Shown: positions 8,963 through 17,857, numbered from the stretch's first letter. The stretch: 64,000 nt of DNA from Hoeflea_A sp963921345 (GCA_963921345.3 CAWUFE020000002.1:248001-312000), one strand, 5' to 3'. The notes: generated from the letters alone by a model not told the origin. A program made the numbers and translations.

Positions 8963-9741
8963 GCCTCCGCCCGCTTCTTCTTTTTGCCGGCGTTGCGCAG
9001 CACATGAGCGTAGTCGGCATCGTAGAGTGCCGAATCGCGAAATTGCACATCGCCCAGCACCGGGCCGACCATGATCAGTGCCGTGCGGGTCAGCTTGGCT
9101 TGGCGCACCTGCGCCTTCATGTCGGCAAGCGTCGTGCGGATGTAGAGCTCGTCGGGCCATGTCGCCCGGTAGGCGATAACGACGGGACAGTCCGCACCGT
9201 AGTGGGGTTCCAGCGCCCGTCTCACATAGTCGAGATTGCGGATGGAGAGATGGATGGCGAGCGTCGCTCCCGACTGGCCGAGAACCTCAAGCCGTTCGCC
9301 GTCGGGCATGGACGAGGCTTTCATGCCGGTGCGCGTCAGGATCACCGTCTGGGCGATTTCCGGCAACGTCAGTTCCGCTTTCAGCCGAGCGGCAACGCCG
9401 GCAAAGGCGGGAACCCCGGGCACCACCTCGTAGTCGATGCCGAGCGTGTCGAGGCGCCGCATCTGCTCGGCGATGGCGCCGTAAAGCGACGGGTCGCCGG
9501 AGTGCACCCGCGCCACGTCCTGGCCGGCCGCATCGGCCTTTTCCATTTCCGCGACGATCAGATCGAGGTGCATGGGCGCGGTGTCCATGACCAGCGCATC
9601 GGCCGGTGCCGCCGCGACGATCTCCTGCGGCACCAGCGATCCGGCATAGAGGCAGACCGGGCAGCGTTCGACCAGGCGCAACCCGCGCACGGTGATCAGA
9701 TCGGCAGCGCCGGGTCCGGCGCCGATGAAATAGACGGTCAT
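8959..9741 (-). CDS. cobM: Precorrin-4 C11-methyltransferase (CobM)
   Basis: A 260-aa tetrapyrrole methylase that adds the C-11 methyl group. It opens MTVYFIGAGPGAADLITVRG, followed by CLYAGSLVPQE, VARVHSGDPSLYGAI and EVVPGVPAFAGVAARL, the CobM/CbiF pattern. Its ATG overlaps the stop of the upstream cbiG-cobJ fusion by 4 bp (ATGA), so it is the last gene of the minus-strand run that begins at 15604. Precorrin versus cobalt-precorrin substrate depends on which route operates. Confidence 0.95.
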   Translation of the reverse strand: MTVYFIGAGPGAADLITVRGLRLVERCPVCLYAGSLVPQEIVAAAPADALVMDTAPMHLDLIVAEMEKADAAGQDVARVHSGDPSLYGAIAEQMRRLDTLGIDYEVVPGVPAFAGVAARLKAELTLPEIAQTVILTRTGMKASSMPDGERLEVLGQSGATLAIHLSIRNLDYVRRALEPHYGADCPVVIAYRATWPDELYIRTTLADMKAQVRQAKLTRTALIMVGPVLGDVQFRDSALYDADYAHVLRNAGKKKKRAEA

Positions 9742-11594
9742 CGCGCCGCCTCCCGTGGTTCGATCAGCGATTCCGGTTTCGCCGCATAGCCGCGCGGCGT
9801 GTATACCCAGTCTCGGCCGTCTCCGGTGTGCACGCTGCGCGTCTGCGACGAACCGACAATCACCACGGTCAGCATGTCGACCGTGTCGATATCGAGTTCC
9901 GCCAGCGGCACGATCCGCAGGGTTTCGCCGTCGCGGCCGAGATTGCTCGCCAGGATCACCGGCGTATCGGGCGGCCGGTGGCCGAGCAGCACGTCGCGGG
10001 CATGAGCGAGCTGGGTACGGCGGCGGCGCGAAACGGGGTTGTAGAAAGCGATGACGAAATCGCCCTCCGCAGCCGCCCGAATGCGCCGCTGAATATCCGG
10101 CCAGGGCGTCAGCAGGTCGGACAGCGAGATCGTGCAGAAATCGTGCCCCAGCGGCGCGCCGGCACGGGCGGCCGCGGCCTGCAGGGCGGAAATGCCCGGT
10201 GACACAACGATTTCGATCCGGCGCGCCGCGTCGCTCAATCCATCCGCACCGGCATCCGGAAGACGGGCCTTGTCGAGAAGCTCGAAGGCCAGTGTCGCCA
10301 TCGCGTAGATCCCGGCATCGCCGGAGCAGATCAGCGCCACAGAGCGGCCTTGCGCGGCCAGCTCCATGGCATGCCGCACCCGCGCCTCTTCTTCCCCAAG
10401 GCCGAAATCGTGCCGGATCCGGCCATCCGCCAGCGGTCCCAACAGGTCCAGATAGAGCGAATAACCGACGAGGTCCGACGATCGCGTGATCAGCTCCGAG
10501 ACTTCCGGCGAGCGCCAGTCATCGCTGCCCGGCCCGATGCCGAGAATGGAAAGGCTGCCCCGCGCCCGGCCGGCCGCGTCCGCGTCGACGGGCAGTGCCG
10601 CACGTGTGATTGCGCAGGTCGCCCGTTGCGATTTCTGCTTCGGCACAATCAACTCGCAGTCCGGTCCGCCCGCAGCCAGAGCCGCACCTTCGGCCACGCC
10701 GTGACACCCGACCTCCGCAAAGACGATGTCGGACGGATGGGCCAGCCGGTCGTGCTCCGCTTCCAGAGTGGCGGCGTCGAAGAACCGCGCCGGCACATCG
10801 AAATGCGCGGCCAGGGCGTGCAGAGCCGGCTCGTCGGCTTTCACGTCGATCGAGAAAACGCCAGACAGCGCGTCTCGCGCCAGGCTAGCCCGGCTGATTT
10901 GCTCCTCGACAAGTTCGATGAGTTCCGACGGCGAGGTTGCGCGTTCACAGCCGACCCCAAGACACAGCGTCGCGGGCGCATAAACCAGTTCTCCGGCACG
11001 CGGTTCCTGCACCGTGTCGGAGACCGTCAGACGCAAAGGCGCTTCGGGCTCGAAGCTGATGCCGGACTGTTGCAGCCAGTCCGCCTCGCCGCTGAGCGTG
11101 GCGCTTTCGCCGTTCAACAACGCTGCCATCACACCCTTTGCCGCGCGCGGATTGACGAGCGAGTATCCCTTTGGCGGCGCATCGAGCGCCACGCCGAAGC
11201 GCAGGTCGCCGGCCGTCGTGATCGCCGCGTGTGCGCCCAGCGCCTCGGCGATCTGTCGCGCCAGCGCATTGGCGCCGCGATGGCCGCCAAGCAACGGCAC
11301 GATACTGGCTCCGTCTTCGGAGACGGCCAAAACCGGCGGTTCGCTCGCCTTGTCGGCAAGCAGCGGCGCCAACAGCCTGATCAGGGCGCCGGTTGCCATC
11401 ACGGCGATGATCGGGCGCCCCTCATCAAACAGCGTTCTGACGTGATCGCCGACGGACGCGAAAACGACATCGGCATCGTCAACGCGTAACTGCAAGCCGT
11501 GCACCGCACCTCCGACGGTCCGCGACAGCCTGCCGGCGAGTTCAAGCGAGGCGGCGTTCAGCACAATCACCGCCGGGGCCAGGGTCTCAGCCAT
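9738..11594 (-). CDS. CbiG-CobJ fusion (lactone hydrolase-like + precorrin-3B C17-methyltransferase)
   Basis: A 618-aa two-part protein. About residues 1-340 are CbiG-like (PLLGGHRGANALAR, then the CobE-like VGCERATSPSELIELVEEQI); about 345-600 are CobJ/CbiH (LSILGIGPGSDDWRSPE, VALICSGDAGIYAMA, VSPGISALQAAAARAGAPLGHDF). CobJ/CbiH contracts the ring by C-17 methylation; CbiG opens the resulting lactone in the cobalt-early pathway, while its C-terminal part resembles CobE. The ATG at 11594 has a GGAGAA ribosome site and lies within the end of cobI. An in-frame extension to 11645 is not needed. Confidence 0.93.
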   Translation of the reverse strand: MAETLAPAVIVLNAASLELAGRLSRTVGGAVHGLQLRVDDADVVFASVGDHVRTLFDEGRPIIAVMATGALIRLLAPLLADKASEPPVLAVSEDGASIVPLLGGHRGANALARQIAEALGAHAAITTAGDLRFGVALDAPPKGYSLVNPRAAKGVMAALLNGESATLSGEADWLQQSGISFEPEAPLRLTVSDTVQEPRAGELVYAPATLCLGVGCERATSPSELIELVEEQISRASLARDALSGVFSIDVKADEPALHALAAHFDVPARFFDAATLEAEHDRLAHPSDIVFAEVGCHGVAEGAALAAGGPDCELIVPKQKSQRATCAITRAALPVDADAAGRARGSLSILGIGPGSDDWRSPEVSELITRSSDLVGYSLYLDLLGPLADGRIRHDFGLGEEEARVRHAMELAAQGRSVALICSGDAGIYAMATLAFELLDKARLPDAGADGLSDAARRIEIVVSPGISALQAAAARAGAPLGHDFCTISLSDLLTPWPDIQRRIRAAAEGDFVIAFYNPVSRRRRTQLAHARDVLLGHRPPDTPVILASNLGRDGETLRIVPLAELDIDTVDMLTVVIVGSSQTRSVHTGDGRDWVYTPRGYAAKPESLIEPREAAR

Positions 11595-12357
11595 GGGCTT
11601 CTCCCGCAAATACATCCGGCGCCGTCCCGGCACCGCGCGTTTCAAGCGGCAGGTCCGCGACCCAGTTTTCCGACCCCTTATAAACGAGGATCATGGAAAA
11701 ATAGGGAGCCGAGGGGCCGGCCTGCGCCAGCGGCAAAATGCGTTCCTCCGGCAGCGAAATACGCTCCAGATAGCCGCAACAGGAAACCAGATTCAGGTCT
11801 TCAAGCAACGACACGATCCTGCTGAAATGCCTACCGATTTTGATGATCGCTGCAGCATCGGTCGCTTCGAGTTTGGCGGCGATGGCCGCATCGTCGAGCG
11901 GACCCGGAATCACGCTGAGAACATCGTTGCGCGCAGCCAGCGGCCGACGTAGCGCCGCGGCTCCTGCCATCATCGACGAAACGCCCGGCACGATCTCGCA
12001 GGGAAATCGATCGGCCAGCCGCTCGTAGAGATACATGAACGAGCCGTAGAAAAACGGATCGCCCTCGCACAGAACCGCGACATCGCGACCGTCCGTCAGA
12101 TGCGCCGCGATGGTTTCCGAGGCCGTATCGTAGACCTGCCGCGCCGGAAACCGCTCGGCACGCATCGGAATGACGATGGGGATTTCCACCTGACGGTCGC
12201 TCAGCGTCGCCGCCACGATCTGCCGGGCGAAGCTTGGTCCCGTATCCGGCGCGGGATAGGCGACCACGGGCGCTGCCCGCAGGAGGCGGTCGGCTTTCAG
12301 GGTCAGCAGCTCCGGATCGCCGGGCCCGACGCCAAGGCCGTAGAGCGTGCCAGTCAT
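11587..12357 (-). CDS. cobI: Precorrin-2 C20-methyltransferase (CobI)
   Basis: A 256-aa tetrapyrrole methylase adding the C-20 methyl group to precorrin-2 (CobI) or cobalt-factor II (CbiL); the two cannot be separated by eye. It has LYGLGVGPGDPELLTLKA, VAVLCEGDPFFYGSFMYL and VPGVSSMMAGAAA. The ATG at 12357 overlaps the cobL stop by 4 bp; a longer frame upstream is discounted. The downstream fusion gene starts 8 bp inside its 3' end, showing strong coupling. Confidence 0.95.
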   Translation of the reverse strand: MTGTLYGLGVGPGDPELLTLKADRLLRAAPVVAYPAPDTGPSFARQIVAATLSDRQVEIPIVIPMRAERFPARQVYDTASETIAAHLTDGRDVAVLCEGDPFFYGSFMYLYERLADRFPCEIVPGVSSMMAGAAALRRPLAARNDVLSVIPGPLDDAAIAAKLEATDAAAIIKIGRHFSRIVSLLEDLNLVSCCGYLERISLPEERILPLAQAGPSAPYFSMILVYKGSENWVADLPLETRGAGTAPDVFAGEAHG

Positions 12358-13610
12358 GGCGCCCTCCAGGGTTTTTGCAGGCTCCACTGGGTCACCGGCA
12401 TCAGCGGCTTGAAGCCGCGAAAGCCGCCCACCGGTCCGGACCGGGCAATGGCAATGCGGGTCATGGCGCCGCCATGCTCGCGCTGCAGTTCGGCCAGCCG
12501 GGCTTCGCCTTCCACGGTCACCACATTGGCAACCAGGCGTCCGCCCGGCTTCAGCGCCCGCCAGCAGGTTTCGAAGACGAACGGCGTCGTGATGCCGCCG
12601 CCGATGAAAACGGCGTCAGGGGCCTGCAGTGCTTCGAGCGCCTCCGGCGCCCTGCCCTCGACGATGTCGAGGCGTGGCGTGCCCAGCAGGATGGCGTTTT
12701 CGGCAATCATCGCGTTGCGCGACGGTTTCGCCTCGATGGCGATGGCGCGGGCACCGCGCGCCGCCCGCATCCATTCGATGGCGACCGAGCCACAGCCGGC
12801 GCCGACGTCCCATAACAGCGCCTGCGGATGCGGCTGCAGCATCGAGAGCGTCACCGCCCTGACCTCCCGCTTGGTCAATTGACCGTCATGGGCGAAGGCA
12901 TCGTCGGGCAGGCCGGGGACCGGCGCGTGGATCGCCGCGTCGGAGCCGGCCACACATTCGATCGCCAGGACATTGAAATCGGCAAACGGGCTTTCGCCCG
13001 ATGCCAGGGCCGCGACATCCCTGGCCTTGTGACTGGTCGTGCGCTCGCGCGTGCCGCCCATATGTTCCAGAACCGTCAGGTTGGAATCGCTGTAGCCGCG
13101 GCCGACCAGCAGATCGGCGACTTCGTGCACCGTCCTGGCCACCGAGGTCAGCGACAGCACCCTGTTGTCCGGCAGGATATGTGGCTGCAGACCGGCTACG
13201 GACCGGCCGTGCAGCGAGATGCAGGCGACATCCGCCAGCGCCCAGCCCAGACGCGAGGCCGCCAATGAAAATCCGGAGGACGACGGAATCACCAGCATTT
13301 CGTCCGGGTCGAGCCGGCGCCGCATCGTGGCGCCGATGCCGAAATGCATCGGGTCGCCGGTGGCCAGGATCGTCACCGGCCTGCCGCGGCGCGCCTCGAG
13401 AAACTCGAGCGTCGGACCGACCCCCATGGTCCAGGGAACGATTTCGCAGTCCGACAGTCCGAGCGCCTGCAAGTCGAGGCCGGCGAGCACCCTTTCCGGC
13501 GCCACGAGGGTGTGCGCCTGCTTCATCAGCGTCAGGGCCGGCGGCGTCAGCGTGTTGACGCCATCATCGCCGATCCCGAGGATCTTCAGCCACGGCTTCG
13601 CGGCGCTCAT
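12354..13610 (-). CDS. cobL: Precorrin-6B C5,15-methyltransferase, decarboxylating (CobL)
   Basis: A 418-aa CbiE-CbiT fusion. The N-terminal half is a tetrapyrrole methylase (LKILGIGDDGVNTLT; VTILATGDPMHFGIGAT); the C-terminal half (from about residue 235) is a Rossmann SAM methyltransferase (LLWDVGAGCGSVAIEWMR; DAVFIGGGITTPFVFE). Together they methylate C-5 and C-15 and decarboxylate the acetate on ring C. Fusion is the usual state in alphaproteobacteria. The ATG at 13610 overlaps the cobH stop by 4 bp. Confidence 0.96.
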   Translation of the reverse strand: MSAAKPWLKILGIGDDGVNTLTPPALTLMKQAHTLVAPERVLAGLDLQALGLSDCEIVPWTMGVGPTLEFLEARRGRPVTILATGDPMHFGIGATMRRRLDPDEMLVIPSSSGFSLAASRLGWALADVACISLHGRSVAGLQPHILPDNRVLSLTSVARTVHEVADLLVGRGYSDSNLTVLEHMGGTRERTTSHKARDVAALASGESPFADFNVLAIECVAGSDAAIHAPVPGLPDDAFAHDGQLTKREVRAVTLSMLQPHPQALLWDVGAGCGSVAIEWMRAARGARAIAIEAKPSRNAMIAENAILLGTPRLDIVEGRAPEALEALQAPDAVFIGGGITTPFVFETCWRALKPGGRLVANVVTVEGEARLAELQREHGGAMTRIAIARSGPVGGFRGFKPLMPVTQWSLQKPWRAP

Positions 13611-14248
13611 CGCCCCAGACCTCCGGCAACGCCGTTCAGGGCGGCCGCCGCAATGGCGCTGCCGCCGCGTCGGCCTCGCACCGTGATGAACGGCACGCCG
13701 CAATCGGATGCGATCAGCGCCTCCTTCGATTCCACGGCGCCCACGAACCCCACCGGAATGCCGATAATCAGCGCCGGCGGCTCGCAACCGCGGTCCATCA
13801 TTTCGAGGAGATGAAACAGGGCGGTCGGTGCGTTGCCAATGACGACGATTCCACCCCTGATTTCGGCAGCAAAGCCGTCAAGCGCGGCCGCCGAGCGCGT
13901 GGTACCCAGCGTGCGAGCCCGTTGGGTCGCCTCATCGCTGCTGACACCGCACAGCACAGGATGATCGTCGGGCAACAGCCGGCGGATGATACCCCGTCGG
14001 ACCATCTCGACGTCACAGACAACGGGCCTGCCGCGAGCGATCGCCTTCTGCCCCGCCTCGACGGCACCCGGCGCTATCACCAAGTCGTCGACAAGGTCGA
14101 CCATGCCGCAGGCATGGGTCATGCGAACCGCCACCGCTTCTTCCGACGGCGCGAAACGCGAGAGCTCCGCCTCTCGGCGGATGGTCGCAAAACTCTCGCG
14201 ATAGATCTCTTCCGGATCGCGCACATATGGAATGGCCGAAACGCTCAT
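13607..14248 (-). CDS. cobH: Precorrin-8X methylmutase (CobH)
   Basis: A 213-aa enzyme that moves the C-11 methyl to C-12, giving hydrogenobyrinic acid (or cobyrinic acid for CbiC). Clear family stretches are YVRDPEEIYRESFATIR, VRMTHACGMVDLVDDL (with the catalytic His), VVCDVEMVRRGI and VIGNAPTALFHLLEM followed by GIPVGFVGAVESKEAL. It starts 4 bp after the cbiX stop and is coupled to cobL. Confidence 0.96.
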   Translation of the reverse strand: MSVSAIPYVRDPEEIYRESFATIRREAELSRFAPSEEAVAVRMTHACGMVDLVDDLVIAPGAVEAGQKAIARGRPVVCDVEMVRRGIIRRLLPDDHPVLCGVSSDEATQRARTLGTTRSAAALDGFAAEIRGGIVVIGNAPTALFHLLEMMDRGCEPPALIIGIPVGFVGAVESKEALIASDCGVPFITVRGRRGGSAIAAAALNGVAGGLGR

Positions 14249-14252
14249 CCCG

Positions 14253-15371
14253 CTAGCTTTTCTTCATCGAAACCGGTCCGTGCGGATGGTCGGCATGCGG
14301 ATAGGGATGATGGTGGTGATGGTGATGATCACCGTCATGGTCGTGGTGATCCCCGTGATCGTGATGATGATCGTGGCTGTGATCGTGCAGCGGCGTCCAT
14401 GGCAATCCGTGTTGCTTGCAGAACTCTTCGTCGCGACAGGACGCATCGCAGTCGCCCTTGCACGGACAGTTCTCCAGCCCGCCGCCAATGCCCTCGACAT
14501 GATGATGGTGGCTTTCCTGCGCCAGGCCGACCTCGGCCTCGAAGCCCAGCACTTGGTCGCGGTATTTGCACATCTGGCAATTCATCAGCGCCCGACCGCC
14601 ACGGGTTTCCTCGACCCGGTCCTCGAATGTGTCGAGCACCAGGTCGTGATCGTTGAGGTAGCCGGCCTTGACGAATTCGATCTGCGGATGCGCAGCGGCC
14701 ACCTGGTCCGTATAGCTGTAGATGCGCTTCACCAGCACGCCGGTGAAGAGGAAGTAGGGAAACACGACGATGCGGCGGTAACCCAGGCGCGCTGCATGGT
14801 TGAGGCCCGGCTCGACCAGCGGGAACGTGACGCCGGAGTAACAGGTTTCGGCCCAGCCGAAGCCCATCCCCTCCCACAGCATGCGGCTGACCTTGGACAC
14901 ATTGGAGTTGGCGTCCGGATCGGAAGCGCCGCGCCCGACCACCATCAGCAGGGTTTCATGACGCGGAACCGGACCGTTTTCGGCGTCGGCACGAGCGATC
15001 GCCTCTTCGATCCGGTCTCCGGCGGCGCGGATCATCTTGAGATCGACGCCAAGCTCGCGGCCATAGTCGATCCGCACATCGGGATGGCTGGCCTGATAGG
15101 TGTTGAGCACGGACGGAATGTCGTTCTTGGCGTGCCCCGCTGCGAACAGCATGCCGGGAACCGCGAGCACCCGGGTCACACCCTGCTCGCGCAGCCTGTC
15201 GAGCCCGGAATGGATGACCGGGTTGCAGAATTCCAGATAGCCGTATTCGACCGGTGTTTCGGGATAGCGTTGTTTCAGCCCCTCGGCGACCTTGGCAAAT
15301 TCGGCTGCGGCGTTCTGGTTGCGGCTGCCATGGCCGCAGACCATGATGCCGGTTTTATCCGCCGCGCTCAT
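14253..15371 (-). CDS. cbiX: Sirohydrochlorin cobaltochelatase, long form (CbiX)
   Basis: A 372-aa protein with two tandem CbiX-type chelatase halves: GIMVCGHGSRNQN (metal-binding His14) and PGMLFAAGHAKNDIP in the first, LMVVGRGASDPDANS in the second. It inserts cobalt into sirohydrochlorin in the early-cobalt route. After the chelatase core comes an MNCQMC motif (about residue 263), matching the MxCxxC iron-sulfur motif described for Bacillus CbiX, then a Cys-rich stretch and a very His/Asp-rich tail of about 45 residues. Such tails store or deliver cobalt/nickel. Its presence beside CobN-type genes is notable. Starts on the ATGA of the preceding small gene. Confidence 0.94.
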   Translation of the reverse strand: MSAADKTGIMVCGHGSRNQNAAAEFAKVAEGLKQRYPETPVEYGYLEFCNPVIHSGLDRLREQGVTRVLAVPGMLFAAGHAKNDIPSVLNTYQASHPDVRIDYGRELGVDLKMIRAAGDRIEEAIARADAENGPVPRHETLLMVVGRGASDPDANSNVSKVSRMLWEGMGFGWAETCYSGVTFPLVEPGLNHAARLGYRRIVVFPYFLFTGVLVKRIYSYTDQVAAAHPQIEFVKAGYLNDHDLVLDTFEDRVEETRGGRALMNCQMCKYRDQVLGFEAEVGLAQESHHHHVEGIGGGLENCPCKGDCDASCRDEEFCKQHGLPWTPLHDHSHDHHHDHGDHHDHDGDHHHHHHHPYPHADHPHGPVSMKKS

Positions 15372-15604
15372 GCCGCCGCTCCTTCGCCATTCTCCTCGAC
15401 TTCGGTGTCGGCTTCCTCGGCGGCGCTCTCGTCCTCGCGTTTCCTGGCTTTTGCGGCGAGCGCCGCAAGCGCCGCGGCGCCAAGCACGGCGGCAACGCCG
15501 ACCCAGTGGGCATGACCGGCCAGCTCACCGAGATGGCCACCATGGGCCTGCGCGACGGAAACCGTCGAAACGAAAGTTGCAATCAGAATCAGGCTGCGTG
15601 TCAT
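15368..15604 (-). CDS. Small His-containing membrane protein (DUF6732-like)
   Basis: A 78-aa protein: N-terminal signal/anchor (MTRSLILIATFVSTVSVAQA), then HGGHLGELAGHAHW, one alanine-rich transmembrane helix, and an acidic tail rich in Glu. The HGGHLGELAGHxHW pattern matches small proteins I recall as DUF6732; no function is established. It is the first gene of the cbiX-cobH-cobL-cobI-cobJ-cobM operon and its stop overlaps the cbiX start (ATGA), suggesting a role tied to cobalt or corrin synthesis at the membrane. That role is inference from context and from the histidines. Confidence 0.8.
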   Translation of the reverse strand: MTRSLILIATFVSTVSVAQAHGGHLGELAGHAHWVGVAAVLGAAALAALAAKARKREDESAAEEADTEVEENGEGAAA

Positions 15605-15847
15605 CTGGACCTCCCCGGCTGTCTTGTGTCGTGCACGAAACGCCGCGACGGATGGCAATCCGTCGTTTCGGTCTGGACAGCTCCGGAATAGCACCCCCGA
15701 ATTGGGTCGGTCGCACCGGAATTTCTCTCAGCCCGCTTTGTTGACGGGCGCCGTCACACGCAGCTCTGTTGTAGGCCGGACACAAGGTCCGGTCAAACGC
15801 AAACGCGGCTTAAATGATGACAGATGCGACAGACGGCAACTGGGAAT
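15605..15847 (-). promoter_or_regulatory. Leader/intergenic region upstream of the cbiX operon, with hairpins
   Basis: This interval holds the promoter of the minus-strand cob operon and the 3' end of the protease transcript. Three stable hairpins are visible: stem 15646-15653/15658-15665 (GACGGAT arms) in the leader, stem 15731-15735/15745-15749 (GCCCG/CGGGC), and stem 15774-15781/15787-15794 (CCGGAC/GTCCGG). The last could terminate the protease mRNA but lacks a U-run. No B12-riboswitch core (the CAGGA/CCTGCC box) is found here. Confidence 0.4.
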
Positions 15848-17656
15848 TCAAACGCTTCCGTTCGACGCGGCGCTCCCACCTCTGCCGAGCCGGTGCGCCA
15901 AAGCGGCCGAAGCAAGCGGCCGAAGGATCGCGGAAACGATATCCGCCCTGTCGCCGGTTTCGAGCATCGAGTCCGATTTCAGTTTTTCCAGGGCCGGACT
16001 TCCTTCGGATTCCAGTTGCAGCACAATGGAAATCAGCTCCTGTTCCCAGGCAAACAGGTTCGTGGCCGCTCCTTCGCCTGCCCCAAGCAATGAGGAAAGG
16101 AAGGTGCCGAACCCGACACCGCTCTGGGATCCGAAAGCATGCTGCAATGTCCCGCTGTGCTTGCGTCTGGACGCGGCACAGCGGCCCGCCGCCTCGGCCG
16201 GCCGCGGTTTCACCTTGAGCAGGCGGTGCAGGTCGACGATGCCGCAGCCGAATTGGTCGGCATCCCAGATCTCAGGCCGACGCGCACTGGTTCGCAAGGC
16301 CTGCCGGAACAGAGATTGCACGTCGGTTCCGTGTTCCCTGGCAAGTTGGATGAGTTTGTCGCGCCCGTAATGGCCGAGCCACAACGCTGCAGCGCCGGCC
16401 GCGTTCGATGCCGCATAGGACGTGCAGCTGCCCGGTCCGGCGTCCAGCAGGCAGGTGTCCGTTTGTCGGCGAATGGCCCTCCACACGCCCTGACCGGGCG
16501 CCGCGATATCGACCTGCGCGCCCCTGCAGCTGTGCGACCAGGGCTGATCCCGGTCGTTAGACGCAGCGACCGCGATACAATCCCGATAGCGCGCCGGCCA
16601 AACGACCCCGTCCAGGGAACCGACGCAGTTTCCGGCGGCGGCGATGACGATCACGTGGTGTCGCACCGCGTCGGCGACGGCCTGGTGCAGCGCCCTGCTC
16701 GGGTAGCCGCCCATGCCGATGGCAATCACCCCGCATCCGCGCTTCCTGCAGTGATAGATCGCCTGCGCAAGGCGGCTGCTGTAGATCCGCCGCATATGCG
16801 GAGCTGCCCTCACGGGGATCAGTTCGGCTTCCGGAACCAGGCCGGTAATGGCCCCGGGTGCGCCCGTTCCGCCCTCGCCTGAGTCCGGGGGCGAAACGAT
16901 GGTTCCGCCGCTCATGATGACGCTGCCGGTCGCCGTCCCGTGAGCGGCAGTTCCGGATTCATCGAAGACATCGGCCGGATCCGGCTTCATGTCGACGAAA
17001 TCGAAGCCGAGTTTCGGACGGATGCGTGCCGGGTCGAGATCGATGTGCTCGGCATAGCCAGTATCCGGGTGGCCAATGCAGATGCCGGCACCCCGTTGCC
17101 CGGAATAGTCCCAGGCCTGCTTCACGTTCATTTTCCGCAAGTGCCAGGCGCGGTCTTTCGGAGCTGTTTGGCGATTGTCCCATTCGAGGTCTTCAGAGGT
17201 TTCGAAACCCTTGAATGGCACGTCCGGTTCGGCCGATCTGAGGCCGAGACAATCCCGCAGGTAGTAGGAGAAGTCGAAGTGGCTGCTTCCGAACCCCGCA
17301 TGCGAGACCCAGGGCAGCTGCAGCAGCCAGAAGGTCGCGAGATCCGGCGCGCCGGCCTCCGGTTGCGCATGGTCGGCGTCCTCGAACAGGGGACACAGAT
17401 CGAAATCGCCGATCGGCGAGAGCGCCGCTCCGACGTCACGGAAAAAAGCCGCGGGTTCGACCCGCCCATTGGTTTCGAGAACGATGCGCAGACCATCCGG
17501 CCCACTTACGCCGTGCATTCCGGGCGATTCGCGATCGCCGGGCCTGTTTCCCGCAAGTCCTCTGTTCTCGAGCATCTCGAAATGGAGTGCGAGGATGTCG
17601 AATTGCGCGCCCAACTGAGTTTCCAATACCGGTAGCTCCCGATCCGATCCTTGCAT
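15848..17656 (-). CDS. Subtilisin-like serine peptidase (S8 family), variant active-site motif
   Basis: A 602-aa protein with an S8 domain in the middle: Asp198 in GHPDTGYAEH, His239 in AAHGTATGSVI, oxyanion Asn343 in AAAGNCVG and Ser413 in CTSYAASNAAG. All catalytic residues are present, but the usual GTSMAxPxxAG around Ser is changed (Gly to Cys, Pro to Ser). There is no signal peptide; the first 190 residues and the last 130 have no recognised domain. So it is probably a cytoplasmic processing protease. It is divergent from the DyP-P450 operon across a 201-bp promoter interval. Confidence 0.85.
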   Translation of the reverse strand: MQGSDRELPVLETQLGAQFDILALHFEMLENRGLAGNRPGDRESPGMHGVSGPDGLRIVLETNGRVEPAAFFRDVGAALSPIGDFDLCPLFEDADHAQPEAGAPDLATFWLLQLPWVSHAGFGSSHFDFSYYLRDCLGLRSAEPDVPFKGFETSEDLEWDNRQTAPKDRAWHLRKMNVKQAWDYSGQRGAGICIGHPDTGYAEHIDLDPARIRPKLGFDFVDMKPDPADVFDESGTAAHGTATGSVIMSGGTIVSPPDSGEGGTGAPGAITGLVPEAELIPVRAAPHMRRIYSSRLAQAIYHCRKRGCGVIAIGMGGYPSRALHQAVADAVRHHVIVIAAAGNCVGSLDGVVWPARYRDCIAVAASNDRDQPWSHSCRGAQVDIAAPGQGVWRAIRRQTDTCLLDAGPGSCTSYAASNAAGAAALWLGHYGRDKLIQLAREHGTDVQSLFRQALRTSARRPEIWDADQFGCGIVDLHRLLKVKPRPAEAAGRCAASRRKHSGTLQHAFGSQSGVGFGTFLSSLLGAGEGAATNLFAWEQELISIVLQLESEGSPALEKLKSDSMLETGDRADIVSAILRPLASAALAHRLGRGGSAASNGSV

Positions 17657-17740
17657 TGCCGTTCAACGGCGCGGAAGAACAACCGTCTGCGATCGATTTC
17701 CGCCGTAGGCCCACTCAGAGATCATCTTTCCCCAACTGTC

Positions 17741-17756
17741 TGTGGTATTCCTCACA
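17741..17756. promoter_or_regulatory. Candidate CRP/FNR-family operator
   Basis: TGTGG-TATTCC-TCACA matches the Crp consensus TGTGA-N6-TCACA at 9 of 10 half-site positions, with the right spacing. It lies between the divergent protease (start 17656) and 255-aa gene (start 17858), about 102 bp before the latter. A second TGTCACA lies at about 17775-17781. A Crp-family gene is located 8 kb away in the same block. Recognition by that protein is inference. Confidence 0.4.
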
Positions 17757-17857
17757 TATACTTCCTTCACAATTTGTCACATCATGTTTTACTGCGCCTT
17801 TATTGCCGCGCGGTGGGCAACCGCCCGGCGTGGGGAACGCCAAAGGGGAGGAACATC

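Noticed and set aside
15605..15847. A GGCTGAGAG stretch on the minus strand, like part of a thiamine riboswitch
   Set aside because: The rest of the thiamine box (the CTGAT...GCGAAGGGA part) is missing, and the downstream genes are for B12.
15605..15847. A second cobalamin riboswitch before the cbiX operon
   Set aside because: Neither the CAGGA/CCTGCC box nor the CGCAACTGTA core is present; only simple hairpins.
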